Shown: positions 16,537 through 25,115, counted from the first letter of the stretch. The stretch: 32,410 bases of DNA from CAYSGX01 sp964518215 (GCA_964518215.1 CAZFFP010000041.1:1-32410); one strand, 5' to 3'. Translations and numbers: made by a program. Notes: generated by a model from the sequence alone, not told the origin.

Positions 16537-16809
16537 TATGTTAAATGAATATGAAGGGGTGATTTAAATTTCATAAAGCAAAAAAAAACATCGAAGCAGC
16601 CTCTGTGTTGATTGTTGTAAAATTGATTCTCGCAAAAAAAGAGCACAATAGATTGCATTCAAATATCAAAGAATTTTACCTTAGTTATTTTCCTATGCTT
16701 AAATTCCGAAAACTTATTGTTAATAATGCTGAAATACTATGAAGCATTTATAGTCTTATCATCAACCCCACGTTAATGAGTAATTTCGCTGTTAAATATT
16801 TTTTCGCGT
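16537..16809. other. Remainder of the 305-base divergent intergenic region
   Basis: Beyond the iron-operon promoter and operator, this AT-rich stretch holds the unidentified promoter of the muramidase gene at 16810. I see no RNA gene, repeat or convincing short ORF in it. TAATTTCG at 16780-16787 is the nearest approach to a -7 element, with one mismatch. Confidence 0.4.
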
Positions 16810-18024
16810 ATGATTTTAAGACACACCATTATTTTCTTCTTTTCAATTCTTATCAGTTATTCCTGTTCGGCTCAAACAAATACTCAGCAGCCCTACATGA
16901 AACCCCGATTGCTCAAAGGAGCCGAGCGCACAGAGCTTTATGTTCCTCAACTCAAAGACCTAAAGGTGGCATTGTTGGTCAACCATACTTCATTATTAGG
17001 CGACCGGCATATAGCGGTTCATTTGGTTGATACGCTTTTGAGTTTGAAAGTGAATGTGGTGAAAATTTTTGCACCCGAACATGGCTTTCGCGGCAAAGCA
17101 GATGCGGGCGAAAGTGTGAGTAGCGGGAAAGATGAAAAAACAGGATTGCCTCTTATTTCGCTTTATGGAAATAAGAAAAAACCTACAACCGAAGATTTGA
17201 ATGATGTGGACATTGTGTTGTTCGATATACAAGATGTAGGCGCACGGTTTTATACATACCTATCTACCATGCACTACGTGATGGAAGCCTGTGCCGAATC
17301 GAATATTCCTTTTGTGGTATTAGACCGCCCCAACCCCAATGGCTTTTATGTGGACGGACCGGTGTTGAAACCGGAGTTTAAAAGTTTTGTGGGTATGCAC
17401 CCCGTGCCTGTTGTGCATGGCATGACTGTGGGCGAATATGCTCAAATGATTAATGGTGAAAAATGGTTGGAAAAGGGAGTGCAATGCCGCCTGAAAGTGA
17501 TTCCGTGCCTTTACTATCATCACAACGAAATTGTTGATTTAGATGTGAAGCCTTCGCCCAATTTACCCAACATGACTTCTATTTATTTGTATCCATCATT
17601 ATGTTTTTTTGAAGGAACTACCGCAAGTGTAGGGCGTGGCACCGACTATCCTTTTCAGGTAGTGGGGCATCCGGAATTTACAGGGAAATCTTTTTCATTT
17701 ACTCCCGAAAGCAGAGAAGGAGCGAAAAACCCACCACACCTCAATGTGAAATGCTACGGTTTTGATTTAAGAGAAAACGGCAAAGAATATTTTGTTGAAA
17801 AAAAACAATTAGAATTGAATTGGTTGATGGGTTTTTATCAGAAGTTTCCTGCAAAAGATAAATTCTTCAATAATTTTTTCAACAAACTTGCAGGCACAGA
17901 TGAACTTCGACAGCAAATTGAATCGGGCAAGAGTGAGTATGAAATTCGCTTCAGTTGGCAAACCGATTTAGAAATGTTTAAAGCCATCAGAAAAAAATAT
18001 TTGTTGTATCCAGATTTTGAATGA
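16810..18024 (+). CDS. namZ: Exo-beta-N-acetylmuramidase NamZ-like (DUF1343, GH171)
   Basis: A 404-residue exported enzyme of the YbbC/NamZ family, which removes terminal N-acetylmuramic acid from peptidoglycan fragments during cell-wall recovery. A signal peptide (ending ISYSCSAQ; the Cys might serve as a weak lipobox) is followed by family motifs: APEHGFRG at residues 88-95 and DAGE at 98-101, DIQDVGARFYTY at 139-150, DRPNPNG at 172-178 and EGTTASVGRGTDY at 268-280. Glu90 in the first motif is a likely catalytic acid. Length and motif order fit the family. Its TGA overlaps the ATG of fmt by four bases (ATGA), so the two genes are translationally coupled. No MurNAc transporter or MurNAc-6-P etherase gene is nearby. 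Confidence 0.9.
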   Translation: MILRHTIIFFFSILISYSCSAQTNTQQPYMKPRLLKGAERTELYVPQLKDLKVALLVNHTSLLGDRHIAVHLVDTLLSLKVNVVKIFAPEHGFRGKADAGESVSSGKDEKTGLPLISLYGNKKKPTTEDLNDVDIVLFDIQDVGARFYTYLSTMHYVMEACAESNIPFVVLDRPNPNGFYVDGPVLKPEFKSFVGMHPVPVVHGMTVGEYAQMINGEKWLEKGVQCRLKVIPCLYYHHNEIVDLDVKPSPNLPNMTSIYLYPSLCFFEGTTASVGRGTDYPFQVVGHPEFTGKSFSFTPESREGAKNPPHLNVKCYGFDLRENGKEYFVEKKQLELNWLMGFYQKFPAKDKFFNNFFNKLAGTDELRQQIESGKSEYEIRFSWQTDLEMFKAIRKKYLLYPDFE

Positions 18025-18953
18025 GCATGAGAATTGTATTTATGGGAACGCCCGATTTTGCAGTTCCCTCATTAAAAATATTGTTAGAAAACAACTACGA
18101 AATTATTGGCGTAGTTACCGCTCCCGATAAGCCATCGGGCAGAGGTTTGAAAATGAACATTTCGGCAGTAAAGGAATTCGCATTGCAACACCGGTTGAAA
18201 ATTTTACAGCCGGTAAAATTGAAAGAGCCGGAATTTGTAAGCGAATTTCAAGCGTTGAATGCAGACCTTGCCGTAGTGGTGGCATTTCGCATGTTGCCCG
18301 AAATTATTTGGAATGCGCCAAGGCTGGGTTCCATTAATCTACATGCTTCGTTGTTGCCAAAGTATCGCGGTGCTGCGCCCATTAATTGGGCGATTGTTAA
18401 TGGAGAAAATGAAACCGGAGCCACTACTTTTTTTCTTGAAAAAGAAATTGATACCGGAAAAATTATCTTCAGCGAAAAAACAACTATTGGCGCACATGAA
18501 ACCGCTGGCGAACTACACGACCGATTGATGCACATGGGCGCTTCGTTGGTTTTAAAAACAGTGAATGCCATTGCATCGGACAATTATCCTCAAACACCTC
18601 AAAACCTGAATTCAGAGCAACCACCGGCACCAAAAATTTTTAAAGAAACCTGCCGCATCAACTGGAATGAAAGCGTAGATAAAATTTACAACTTCATCAG
18701 AGGCTTAAGCCCCTACCCTACCGCTTGGACTATAATGGATGGAAAAATGCTGAAAATATTTTCGGCAGAAAAAGAAAAAAACACGCTTCAGGTTTTGCCG
18801 GGCAAAATAGAAACCGACTCTAAAACATTTTTGAAAATTGCTGCATCAGACGGATTTCTGAATATTAAAGAATTGCAACTGGAAGGCAAAAAGTGTTTGA
18901 AAACAGAAGATTTTTTGAGAGGTAATAAAATTGAAAATCTCAGTGTGCAATAA
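18021..18953 (+). CDS. fmt: Methionyl-tRNA formyltransferase
   Basis: Fmt formylates initiator Met-tRNA with 10-formyl-tetrahydrofolate in the cytoplasm. The 310-residue protein begins MSMRIVFMGTPDFAVPSL; either the first or third Met may be used. Catalytic Asn106 and His108 lie in INLHASLLPKYRGAAPINWA and Asp144 in EKEIDTGKI, matching the Asn-His-Asp triad of the family. FIRGLSPYPTAWT starts the C-terminal tRNA-binding domain. The start overlaps the stop of the NamZ-like gene. The gene ends 8 bases before the stop of the convergent DUF2520 gene. Confidence 0.97.
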   Translation: MSMRIVFMGTPDFAVPSLKILLENNYEIIGVVTAPDKPSGRGLKMNISAVKEFALQHRLKILQPVKLKEPEFVSEFQALNADLAVVVAFRMLPEIIWNAPRLGSINLHASLLPKYRGAAPINWAIVNGENETGATTFFLEKEIDTGKIIFSEKTTIGAHETAGELHDRLMHMGASLVLKTVNAIASDNYPQTPQNLNSEQPPAPKIFKETCRINWNESVDKIYNFIRGLSPYPTAWTIMDGKMLKIFSAEKEKNTLQVLPGKIETDSKTFLKIAASDGFLNIKELQLEGKKCLKTEDFLRGNKIENLSVQ

Positions 18954-18961
18954 ACTCAATT

Positions 18962-19744
18962 CTATTGATTTTCTTCTCTGTATAGCCCCATAATACTTTC
19001 AGAAAGCACTAAATAAACCTCTCTGAATTCGGGTTCGTTTTCGAGAAAATGTAAGTGTTCATCAATGGTTTTAAAATCGTTTCTGCGTGCAGGTCCGGTT
19101 TGAATTTCTTCGGGATTATTGTTGCCCACTTTCACTACCGTTTCTTTAATGAGTGGATACAAAAGTTCGAATGGCAATTGTTGTTTTTTGAGCAACTCCT
19201 GAGCAATGTAAAACAAGTGGTTGGTGAAATTATTTACAAACACCGCAGACAGATGCAACACTTTGCGCTGTTCGCTTTTAACAACCTGCGACAGTTTGGT
19301 AATACTTTTCGCAAGATTAATAAGTGTTTCCTGCGTTTTTTTATCAGATGCTTCAATAAAAACCGGAACCGTTTCAAAATCGAGCTTACCGTTTTTAGTC
19401 ATGGTTTGAAACGGATAAAACACTCCGCATTGAGCAGAAATATGCTCCATGCCCAACAAAGGAACCGCTCCCGAAGTATGCGCCACAATTTTTCCGGGAA
19501 GACGCAATTCTAAAATCACATCGTCAATAGCATAATCTTTAACTGCAAGTATGTAAATATCCGCGTCTTTATCTATTTCGTTGAGGCTGGAGGTGTGCTT
19601 GGTTTGTAATTGAGAAGCAAGTTCTATGGCATTGTCTTCAGACTTACTAAATACCTGTAAAATATCATGTCCTGCCTTTTTAAATGCAAATCCTAAGTGA
19701 TGCGCTACATTACCCGCTCCGATTAAAACTATTTTATGTTTCAT
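18962..19744 (-). CDS. Rossmann-fold protein with DUF2520 domain
   Basis: A 260-residue protein with an N-terminal NAD(P)-binding fold (MKHKIVLIGAGNVAHHLG, GxGxxxxxxG type) and a helical C-terminal DUF2520 domain (HLSAVFVNNFTNHLF, then LYPLIKETV and TGPARRND). The arrangement resembles ketopantoate reductase and F420-dependent NADP reductases, and the TGPxxRxD motif is the DUF2520 hallmark. The substrate is unknown. It lies 41 bases downstream of the DAHP synthase fusion on the same strand and may be co-transcribed with it, but the reaction cannot be tied to aromatic amino acid synthesis from sequence alone. Confidence 0.87.
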   Translation of the reverse strand: MKHKIVLIGAGNVAHHLGFAFKKAGHDILQVFSKSEDNAIELASQLQTKHTSSLNEIDKDADIYILAVKDYAIDDVILELRLPGKIVAHTSGAVPLLGMEHISAQCGVFYPFQTMTKNGKLDFETVPVFIEASDKKTQETLINLAKSITKLSQVVKSEQRKVLHLSAVFVNNFTNHLFYIAQELLKKQQLPFELLYPLIKETVVKVGNNNPEEIQTGPARRNDFKTIDEHLHFLENEPEFREVYLVLSESIMGLYREENQ

Positions 19745-19785
19745 GGGGCAAAGTTATAAAGTTCAGAATTGAGCGTAAGAGCAGT

Positions 19786-20904
19786 TTAACTCAACATGCG
19801 GGTTATAGGAATAGTTTCTTCATTCCGGTTCATCACTTCCGTTTGTTTGCGAATAGATTCGGTGTGGAGGAGTTGAAAAATCTGGTCAACCATTTCGGGC
19901 GTGAGACCGAGGCGGTCTGCCCAGTCGGTGCGGGTATGAAAAATTTCTGCCCAGCGCTCGGGTTGCAGTATGGTAATGTTGCTGTCTTTTTTCATGCCGC
20001 CAATTTGCTCCACAATCTCCATGCGCTCTTTGAGTATTTGCACCAATCTCAAATCAATATCGTCAATGGCCTTGCGAAGTTCATCAAGTGTGCTATTGAA
20101 AATATAGTCGTTAATCGTGGTTTCTCTAATGACTAGTTTTGAGAGCAACTCGCTAAGTTGCAGCGGAGTAATTTGTTGTTCACGGTCGCTCCATGCTTTG
20201 TCGGGGTCGGTATGTGTTTCAATCATCAACCCGTCAAAGTTCAAATCCATAGCTTTTTGCGACACCGAAAAAATATTTTCGCGCTTGCCGGTAATATGGC
20301 TGGGGTCACAAATAATGAACAGGTCGGGATACTGGCGCTTGAGTTCAATAGGAATTTCCCACATGGGGTCGTTGCGGTATTCGCCTTTGCTCCACGAAGA
20401 GAACCCGCGATGCACCACCATTATTTTGCTGATGCCGCTGTTGTAGATGCGTTCAATGGCACCAATCCACAAATTCAAATCGGGATTTATAGGGTTCTTT
20501 ATTATTACGGGAATATCCACTCCTTTCATAGCATCGGCAATTTCCTGAACGGTGAAAGGATTTACAGTGGAGCGAGCGCCAATCCATAATACATCTACAT
20601 CGTGTTGCAATGCCAACGCTACATGCTGGGCATTGGCAACTTCAACAGTAGTTTTCAGTCCGAAACTTTTTTTCACTTGTTGCAGCCATTTCAAACCATC
20701 GGTTCCGGCTCCTTCAAATGTGCCGGGGCGGGTGCGCGGCTTCCATATTCCTGCTCTGAATAATTGAGGTTGCAGCGGCAAAAGACTTTCGGCTACCGAC
20801 ATCACCTGCTGCTCTGTTTCGGCACTGCACGGTCCGGCAATAAGAAAAGGTCTTTTCTTTTCTGACGAAAAATATTCTTTGATATATTGTGAGGTGATGG
20901 TCAA
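19786..20904 (-). CDS. aroGA: Bifunctional DAHP synthase / chorismate mutase
   Basis: This 372-residue fusion catalyses the first step of the shikimate pathway (PEP plus erythrose 4-phosphate to DAHP) and the chorismate-to-prephenate branch step. Residues about 1-265 are a class I-beta DAHP synthase with GPCSAE at 24-29, KPRTRPGTFEG at 55-65 and DPSHITGKRE near 197. From about 272 to 360 there is an AroQ-type chorismate mutase (LDELRKAIDDIDLRLVQILK, then Q...RWAEI). The mutase tail probably also acts in feedback control, as in related fusions. No ATG or GTG start exists between the upstream stop codon and GPCSAE; the only usual start is TTG at 20904, which gives the normal N-terminal length. 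The symbol is descriptive; naming varies. Confidence 0.93.
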   Translation of the reverse strand: MTITSQYIKEYFSSEKKRPFLIAGPCSAETEQQVMSVAESLLPLQPQLFRAGIWKPRTRPGTFEGAGTDGLKWLQQVKKSFGLKTTVEVANAQHVALALQHDVDVLWIGARSTVNPFTVQEIADAMKGVDIPVIIKNPINPDLNLWIGAIERIYNSGISKIMVVHRGFSSWSKGEYRNDPMWEIPIELKRQYPDLFIICDPSHITGKRENIFSVSQKAMDLNFDGLMIETHTDPDKAWSDREQQITPLQLSELLSKLVIRETTINDYIFNSTLDELRKAIDDIDLRLVQILKERMEIVEQIGGMKKDSNITILQPERWAEIFHTRTDWADRLGLTPEMVDQIFQLLHTESIRKQTEVMNRNEETIPITRMLS

Positions 20905-20920
20905 ACAGAAGTTGTTGTGG

Positions 20921-20998
20921 GGTTATAAAGTTTAAAAATTAAAATTTGGTTTGGATGTGTAAATGTTTTAAAAATTTAAACTTTTCGGCTTTATAACC
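20921..20998. repeat. Inverted repeat in the aroGA-proline dehydrogenase intergenic region
   Basis: Perfect 10-base arms GGTTATAAAG (20921-20930) and CTTTATAACC (20989-20998) enclose a second pair, AAGTTTAAA (20929-20937) and TTTAAACTT (20975-20983). In the minus-strand transcript this would be a long, weak AT-rich hairpin ending 16 bases before the TTG start of the DAHP synthase gene. It could be an operator pair for either divergent gene, a leader structure, or chance in AT-rich DNA. Confidence 0.5.
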
Positions 20999-21066
20999 AT
21001 TTTAAAACATGTAAATCAACGCACGCCAAATAAACACCGTAAATTTACTATTGTTTTCAGAACTGT

Positions 21067-22257
21067 ATGAATATTATCACTAAGTCGCCCCCAAATTTCG
21101 AGAATACAGCGGTGGCATTTTCGCATAAAAGCAATTGGCAACTACGTAAAGCATACGGGCTTTTTATCGTTTTCAGCAATAATTTTTTAACCGATATAGG
21201 CACCCGCCTTACCTCAAGTGCGCTGCGTTGGCATTTGCCGGTTTCACCCTTTATTAAATACACGGTTTATGAGCAGTTTTGTGGTGGCGAAACACTGAAA
21301 GACTGCGAACAAACCATTGCCAGATTAGGTGCAAGCAGTATCAAAACCATACTCGATTATGGCGTAGAGGGTAAGTCGAGCGAAAAGGAATATGAAGCCG
21401 CCTGTAGGCAGAAACTAGAAACCATTCGTTACACTCAAAACAATCCGAATGTTACGGTGATGAGTGTTAAAATTACAGGGCTTGCAAGATTTCAGTTACT
21501 TGGAAAACTTCACGAGGGGAAAATGTTGAGCGATGCTGAAAAACTCGAATTCAGCAAAGTGGAACATCGCCTGCACCAAATTTGCGAAGCCGCGCAAAAA
21601 GCGAATATTCAGATTTATTTCGATGCTGAAGAAACCTGGATTCAAAAGCCTTTAGACGATTTGATAGATGCTTTGATGATGGCTTATAATAAAGAAAAAC
21701 CGATAGTTTTCAATACCATACAGTTGTATTGCAAAAATCGTTTGGCTTACCTGATGGAAGCGCATCAACATGCCGCCAAGCGCGGATATCTTTACGGAGC
21801 CAAATTAGTGCGCGGAGCATATATGGAAAAAGAAAGGGAGCGCGCTCATAAAATGAGTTATCCATCACCTATACATGACGACAAGAAGGCTGTTGACCAC
21901 GACTATGATGCTGCTATAGATTATTGTCTGAAAAATCTCGATACGCTGGCTTTTTGTTGTGCTTCGCACAATGAATCCAGCAATCTGCATGGCGCTGTTC
22001 GCATGGATGAAAAACAAATTCCGCGTAATCACCCGCATGTTACGTTTGCTCAATTATATGGCATGGGCGAAAATCTCACTTTCAATCTTGCCGAAGCGGG
22101 CTACAATGCTCAAAAACTGATTCCTTACGGGCCGGTAAAAGATGTGATGCCATACCTGATTCGCAGAGCCGAAGAAAACAGTTCGGTAGGCGGACAGGTG
22201 AGCCGGGAGTTGAGTTTGCTGAAAAAAGAAATGGAAAGAAGGGGATTGATTACGTGA
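21067..22257 (+). CDS. Proline dehydrogenase
   Basis: This FAD enzyme oxidises proline to pyrroline-5-carboxylate and passes electrons to the respiratory chain at the membrane. The 396-residue protein contains the family motifs VSVKITGLARF-like strand (VMSVKITGL), IYFDAEETW, GAKLVRGAYMEKER, YDAAIDYCL, CASHNESS and the FAD/proline site YGPVKDVMPYLIRRAEENSS. The GAKLVRGAY wording and the absence of a PutA-type aldehyde dehydrogenase domain mark the monofunctional type; the partner P5C dehydrogenase is not in this window. The gene stands alone, divergent from the DAHP synthase gene. Confidence 0.94.
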   Translation: MNIITKSPPNFENTAVAFSHKSNWQLRKAYGLFIVFSNNFLTDIGTRLTSSALRWHLPVSPFIKYTVYEQFCGGETLKDCEQTIARLGASSIKTILDYGVEGKSSEKEYEAACRQKLETIRYTQNNPNVTVMSVKITGLARFQLLGKLHEGKMLSDAEKLEFSKVEHRLHQICEAAQKANIQIYFDAEETWIQKPLDDLIDALMMAYNKEKPIVFNTIQLYCKNRLAYLMEAHQHAAKRGYLYGAKLVRGAYMEKERERAHKMSYPSPIHDDKKAVDHDYDAAIDYCLKNLDTLAFCCASHNESSNLHGAVRMDEKQIPRNHPHVTFAQLYGMGENLTFNLAEAGYNAQKLIPYGPVKDVMPYLIRRAEENSSVGGQVSRELSLLKKEMERRGLIT

Positions 22258-22293
22258 TGCTTGCTGTGCCGGTATAACAACCCACTACGCCCT

Positions 22294-22329
22294 GTTCATT
22301 CTGAATGGAGTTTACGGAGTGAAGAATCT
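22294..22329. repeat. Candidate REP-like intergenic repeat, single copy here
   Basis: The stretch contains TTCATTCTGAATGGAG and GGAGTGAAGAATCT, wording I associate with short interspersed repeats in Bacteroidota intergenic regions. Only one copy lies in this window, so I cannot confirm repetition. It sits between convergent genes, a typical place for such elements. Confidence 0.3.
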
Positions 22330-22359
22330 AAGTGTTGAATTAAAACATACCATTCATTT

Positions 22360-22398
22360 GGCCCCCACTGGTAGTATCATCCGCAACTAAAGGGGGTC
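22360..22398. terminator. Weak hairpin between convergent proline dehydrogenase and sufS genes
   Basis: GGCCCCC at 22360-22366 can pair with GGGGGTC at 22392-22398 (one G-T pair), leaving a loop of 25 bases. No T run follows on either side, so it is at best a poor terminator. Confidence 0.25.
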
Positions 22399-22409
22399 TA
22401 ATGTAAAAA

Positions 22410-23657
22410 TCAAGCTAACATGCGTTCCGCTTTTTTCAAAGCTTCGGCAAATTTTTCAATTTCTTCTTGGGTGTTGTAAAAAGCGAAGGAAGCGCGACAA
22501 GTGCCCTCAATACTGAAATGCTCCATCAATGGTTGACAGCAATGATGCCCCGTGCGAATGGCAATTCCCATTTTATCTAATAATACTCCCACATCAAAAG
22601 GGTGAGCATTTCCCAGAAGGAAAGAAATGACACTTGCTTTTTGAGGAGCCCTGCCTACAAAACGAATACTTTCAATTTCAGAAAGTTGTTTCATGGCATG
22701 TTCGAGCAATTGGCGCTCGGCAGCAGCTATGTTTTCAATTCCAAGAGCATTGATATAGTCAATAGCAGCGCCTAATGCTATGCCGCCTTCTATGTGTGGA
22801 GTTCCTGCTTCAAATTTATAAGGCAAATCATTATAAGTGGTTTTTTCAAAGCGCACTTCCTTAATCATTTCTCCTCCGCCCATATAGGGGTTCATTTCTT
22901 CCAAAAGTTTTTCCTTCCCCCAAAAAATTCCAATGCCTGTTGGTGCAAACATTTTATGCCCGCTGAATGCCATAAAATCGCAATTGAGTTTTTGAACATC
23001 AATTTTATGATGAGGCGCTGCCTGAGCTGCATCTAACATTACTTTAGCGCCTACGGAATGAGCTTTTTCAATAATTGTTTCAACAGGATTAATAGTGCCT
23101 AAAGAATTGGAAATATATACTACAGAAACCAATTTGGTTTTTTCTGAAAGCAATTTTTCATAAGCATTCATATCTAAAGTGCCATCGGGCAAAACAGGAA
23201 TCACTTTGAGTACTGCGCCTGTTACTTCGCACACCATTTGCCAGGGAACAATATTGCTGTGATGTTCCATGCCCGAAATGAGAATTTCATCGCCTTCTTT
23301 CAAAAATTTTCGGGCATAGCTGTTGGCTACAAGGTTGATGCCTTCGGTAGTTCCGCGCACAAAATTGATTTCTCTTTCAGAAACTGCATGAATAAAATGT
23401 GCTGTTTTCTTGCGCGAATTTTCATACAATTCGGTAGCATGGTTGGCTAAAAAATGTGCCCCCCGATGAATATTGCTGTTGTATTTTTCGTAGTAATCTG
23501 TAATTGCCTGAATAACCTGAACAGGCTTTTGAGAAGTGGCGGCATTATCGAAATACACTAAATCGTGTCCGTTTACTTTTTGGTGAAGTATAGGGAAATC
23601 CTGACGCACCCGGGCAGGATTGATAATTGAAATTTGTTTTGTTTCGGAAGTAATCAT
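22410..23657 (-). CDS. sufS: Cysteine desulfurase, SufS type
   Basis: SufS uses PLP to take sulfur from cysteine for Fe-S cluster assembly in the cytoplasm. The 415-residue protein shows the class V aminotransferase fold: VYFDNAATSQKP at the N-terminus, THEGINLV-like RGTTEGINLV, MEHHSNIVPW, DAAQAAPH, and Lys235 in SGHKMFAPTG as the PLP Schiff-base lysine. The active Cys is Cys373 in RTGHHCCQP, of the type II SufS form; the next residue is also Cys. The rest of a suf operon (sufB, sufC, sufD, sufE) is not next to it: neighbours are a convergent proline dehydrogenase gene and an LpoB-like gene 112 bases upstream. The gene therefore seems separated from its usual partners. Confidence 0.94.
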   Translation of the reverse strand: MITSETKQISIINPARVRQDFPILHQKVNGHDLVYFDNAATSQKPVQVIQAITDYYEKYNSNIHRGAHFLANHATELYENSRKKTAHFIHAVSEREINFVRGTTEGINLVANSYARKFLKEGDEILISGMEHHSNIVPWQMVCEVTGAVLKVIPVLPDGTLDMNAYEKLLSEKTKLVSVVYISNSLGTINPVETIIEKAHSVGAKVMLDAAQAAPHHKIDVQKLNCDFMAFSGHKMFAPTGIGIFWGKEKLLEEMNPYMGGGEMIKEVRFEKTTYNDLPYKFEAGTPHIEGGIALGAAIDYINALGIENIAAAERQLLEHAMKQLSEIESIRFVGRAPQKASVISFLLGNAHPFDVGVLLDKMGIAIRTGHHCCQPLMEHFSIEGTCRASFAFYNTQEEIEKFAEALKKAERMLA

Positions 23658-23769
23658 ACAACTCTTTGTAAATGCAAGATAATGTTCAGACTCATTTGTC
23701 TGATTTTACACGAGAGAATAAACCCTAAACCTTCTGAAATAGTTTTAGTTCAGACGGAAATAAGCAGGT

Positions 23770-24363
23770 TTAGTTTTCGATATACTTCTTGATTTTTTTC
23801 TGACCAATCCAAACAATTTCGTTGGTTTCAAGGTCGGTAAGTTTCAAATCTACTTGGTACAACACCACCTTTTGTTTGTTGTATTGGTCAACAATGGAAT
23901 TAATGGAACCTTGCAACATGTAGTCGGCACCTTTTTCCCTGCCCCATCTTTTGGCAGTTTCGAGCGAAGCGAATTCTTGTTGGTCGCCTCTTTCTTTACG
24001 CAGTTCTTCTCGTGCTTCTTTGCCTTGAGCCAACAAAACTCTTCCTGAATTGAGCAGTTCTCTTTCAATATCATTTATGAAAGTTTCAGCAGAAATATGC
24101 TCACTGGTGCGGTTAAGCACCGTGCCAACAATAATGCGGGGGCGATTACCCGTTTGCTGCAAATGAATTTCTCTCCAGGGACGACCGAGTGCGTCTTTCA
24201 CCATTTCTTCGGCAACTAAGCGCGAATCGGTATCGTTCCATCTGCCACTCAGATCAATTACTTCGCGGGTATCTACTCGTTCTACAGTTCTGGTAGTTTT
24301 ACACGCGGCAAATACAATGATGATTGTTAAAATCATCAAAGGAATATTTTTTTTCGTTGTCAT
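23770..24363 (-). CDS. LpoB-like outer-membrane lipoprotein (penicillin-binding protein activator)
   Basis: A 197-residue lipoprotein with signal sequence and lipobox IVFAAC (Cys21). The mature part contains DLSGRWNDTDSRLVAEEMV and RPRIIVGTVLNRTSEHI, the conserved core of the LpoB/YcfM family, then a GADYMLQGSI strand and a DLETNEIVWIGQKKIKK ending. In enterobacteria LpoB activates the peptidoglycan synthase PBP1b from the outer membrane; whether the Bacteroidota homologues do the same is unproven. The ATG at 24363 is 53 bases from the divergent rhomboid gene. Confidence 0.85.
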   Translation of the reverse strand: MTTKKNIPLMILTIIIVFAACKTTRTVERVDTREVIDLSGRWNDTDSRLVAEEMVKDALGRPWREIHLQQTGNRPRIIVGTVLNRTSEHISAETFINDIERELLNSGRVLLAQGKEAREELRKERGDQQEFASLETAKRWGREKGADYMLQGSINSIVDQYNKQKVVLYQVDLKLTDLETNEIVWIGQKKIKKYIEN

Positions 24364-24416
24364 AGGATTGTTTTTTTAATTTCGGTTGTTGGGCAAAGAC
24401 AAAATCTGTTCCAAAT

Positions 24417-25115
24417 TTGGATTCAAAGGTAAATACCTCACCCGAAAGTTTTAGTGAAAGCCGCTCCGAAAAGATTGTTTTTCTGAAAAGCCTTATTATT
24501 CCTATGATAATCACCCTTGTGATGTGGGGGGTTTGGATTGCCGAAGGCATACTTTCGGCAGACTTTGGCGTATATGGTGTATTTCCACGAAAAATCTCGG
24601 GTTTAGTGGGAATATTTTTGGCTCCATTTATTCATGGCGACTTGCAGCATATTATGTCTAACACTCCGGCAATTATTGTGCTGGGAACACTGATGCGATA
24701 TTTTTATCCGAGCATTTCGAAATCTTCGATGTTTTTGATTTTATTTTTTAGTGGTATCGGGGTATGGATTTTTGCCCGACCATCCTATCATATTGGAGCC
24801 AGTGGGTTGGTTTATGGCTTTGCATTTTTTCTTTTTTTCAGTTCGGTTTTCAGGAACGATATGCGTTCGCTGGCTATCAGTTTTTTTGTGATTTTATTTT
24901 ATGGAAGCATTGTTTGGGGATTATTACCCATGAATTATCATATTTCTTTCGAATCGCATATTGCTGGGGCTGTTGCCGGTTCAATTTTGGCATATACCGG
25001 CAGACATGCAGATGTGGTAGCAGTTCAAAAATATTCTGATAATGATTCGTCTCCATCATTACCCTCCTACAGACAATTTTCAGAAAATAAAGAAAATACT
25101 GAGGAAGAAAGTTGA
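24417..25115 (+). CDS. Rhomboid-family intramembrane serine protease
   Basis: A 232-residue inner-membrane protein with about six helices. The catalytic dyad is Ser129 in IGASGLVYG and His181 in ESHIAGAVAG; oxyanion-side residues His78 and Asn82 are present in HGDLQHIMSN. It should cleave transmembrane substrates, which are unknown. The C-terminal 40 residues are polar and probably cytoplasmic. The only start that keeps the first helix intact is TTG at 24417; there is no in-frame ATG or GTG between the upstream stop and Met30, which lies inside that helix. The gene is divergent from the LpoB-like gene and followed by rnpB. Confidence 0.9.
   Translation: MDSKVNTSPESFSESRSEKIVFLKSLIIPMIITLVMWGVWIAEGILSADFGVYGVFPRKISGLVGIFLAPFIHGDLQHIMSNTPAIIVLGTLMRYFYPSISKSSMFLILFFSGIGVWIFARPSYHIGASGLVYGFAFFLFFSSVFRNDMRSLAISFFVILFYGSIVWGLLPMNYHISFESHIAGAVAGSILAYTGRHADVVAVQKYSDNDSSPSLPSYRQFSENKENTEEES

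Noticed and set aside
16776..17030. 84-codon plus-strand frame overlapping the NamZ-like gene
   Set aside because: It is an out-of-frame shadow over the signal peptide and N-terminus of the real gene and shows no family features.
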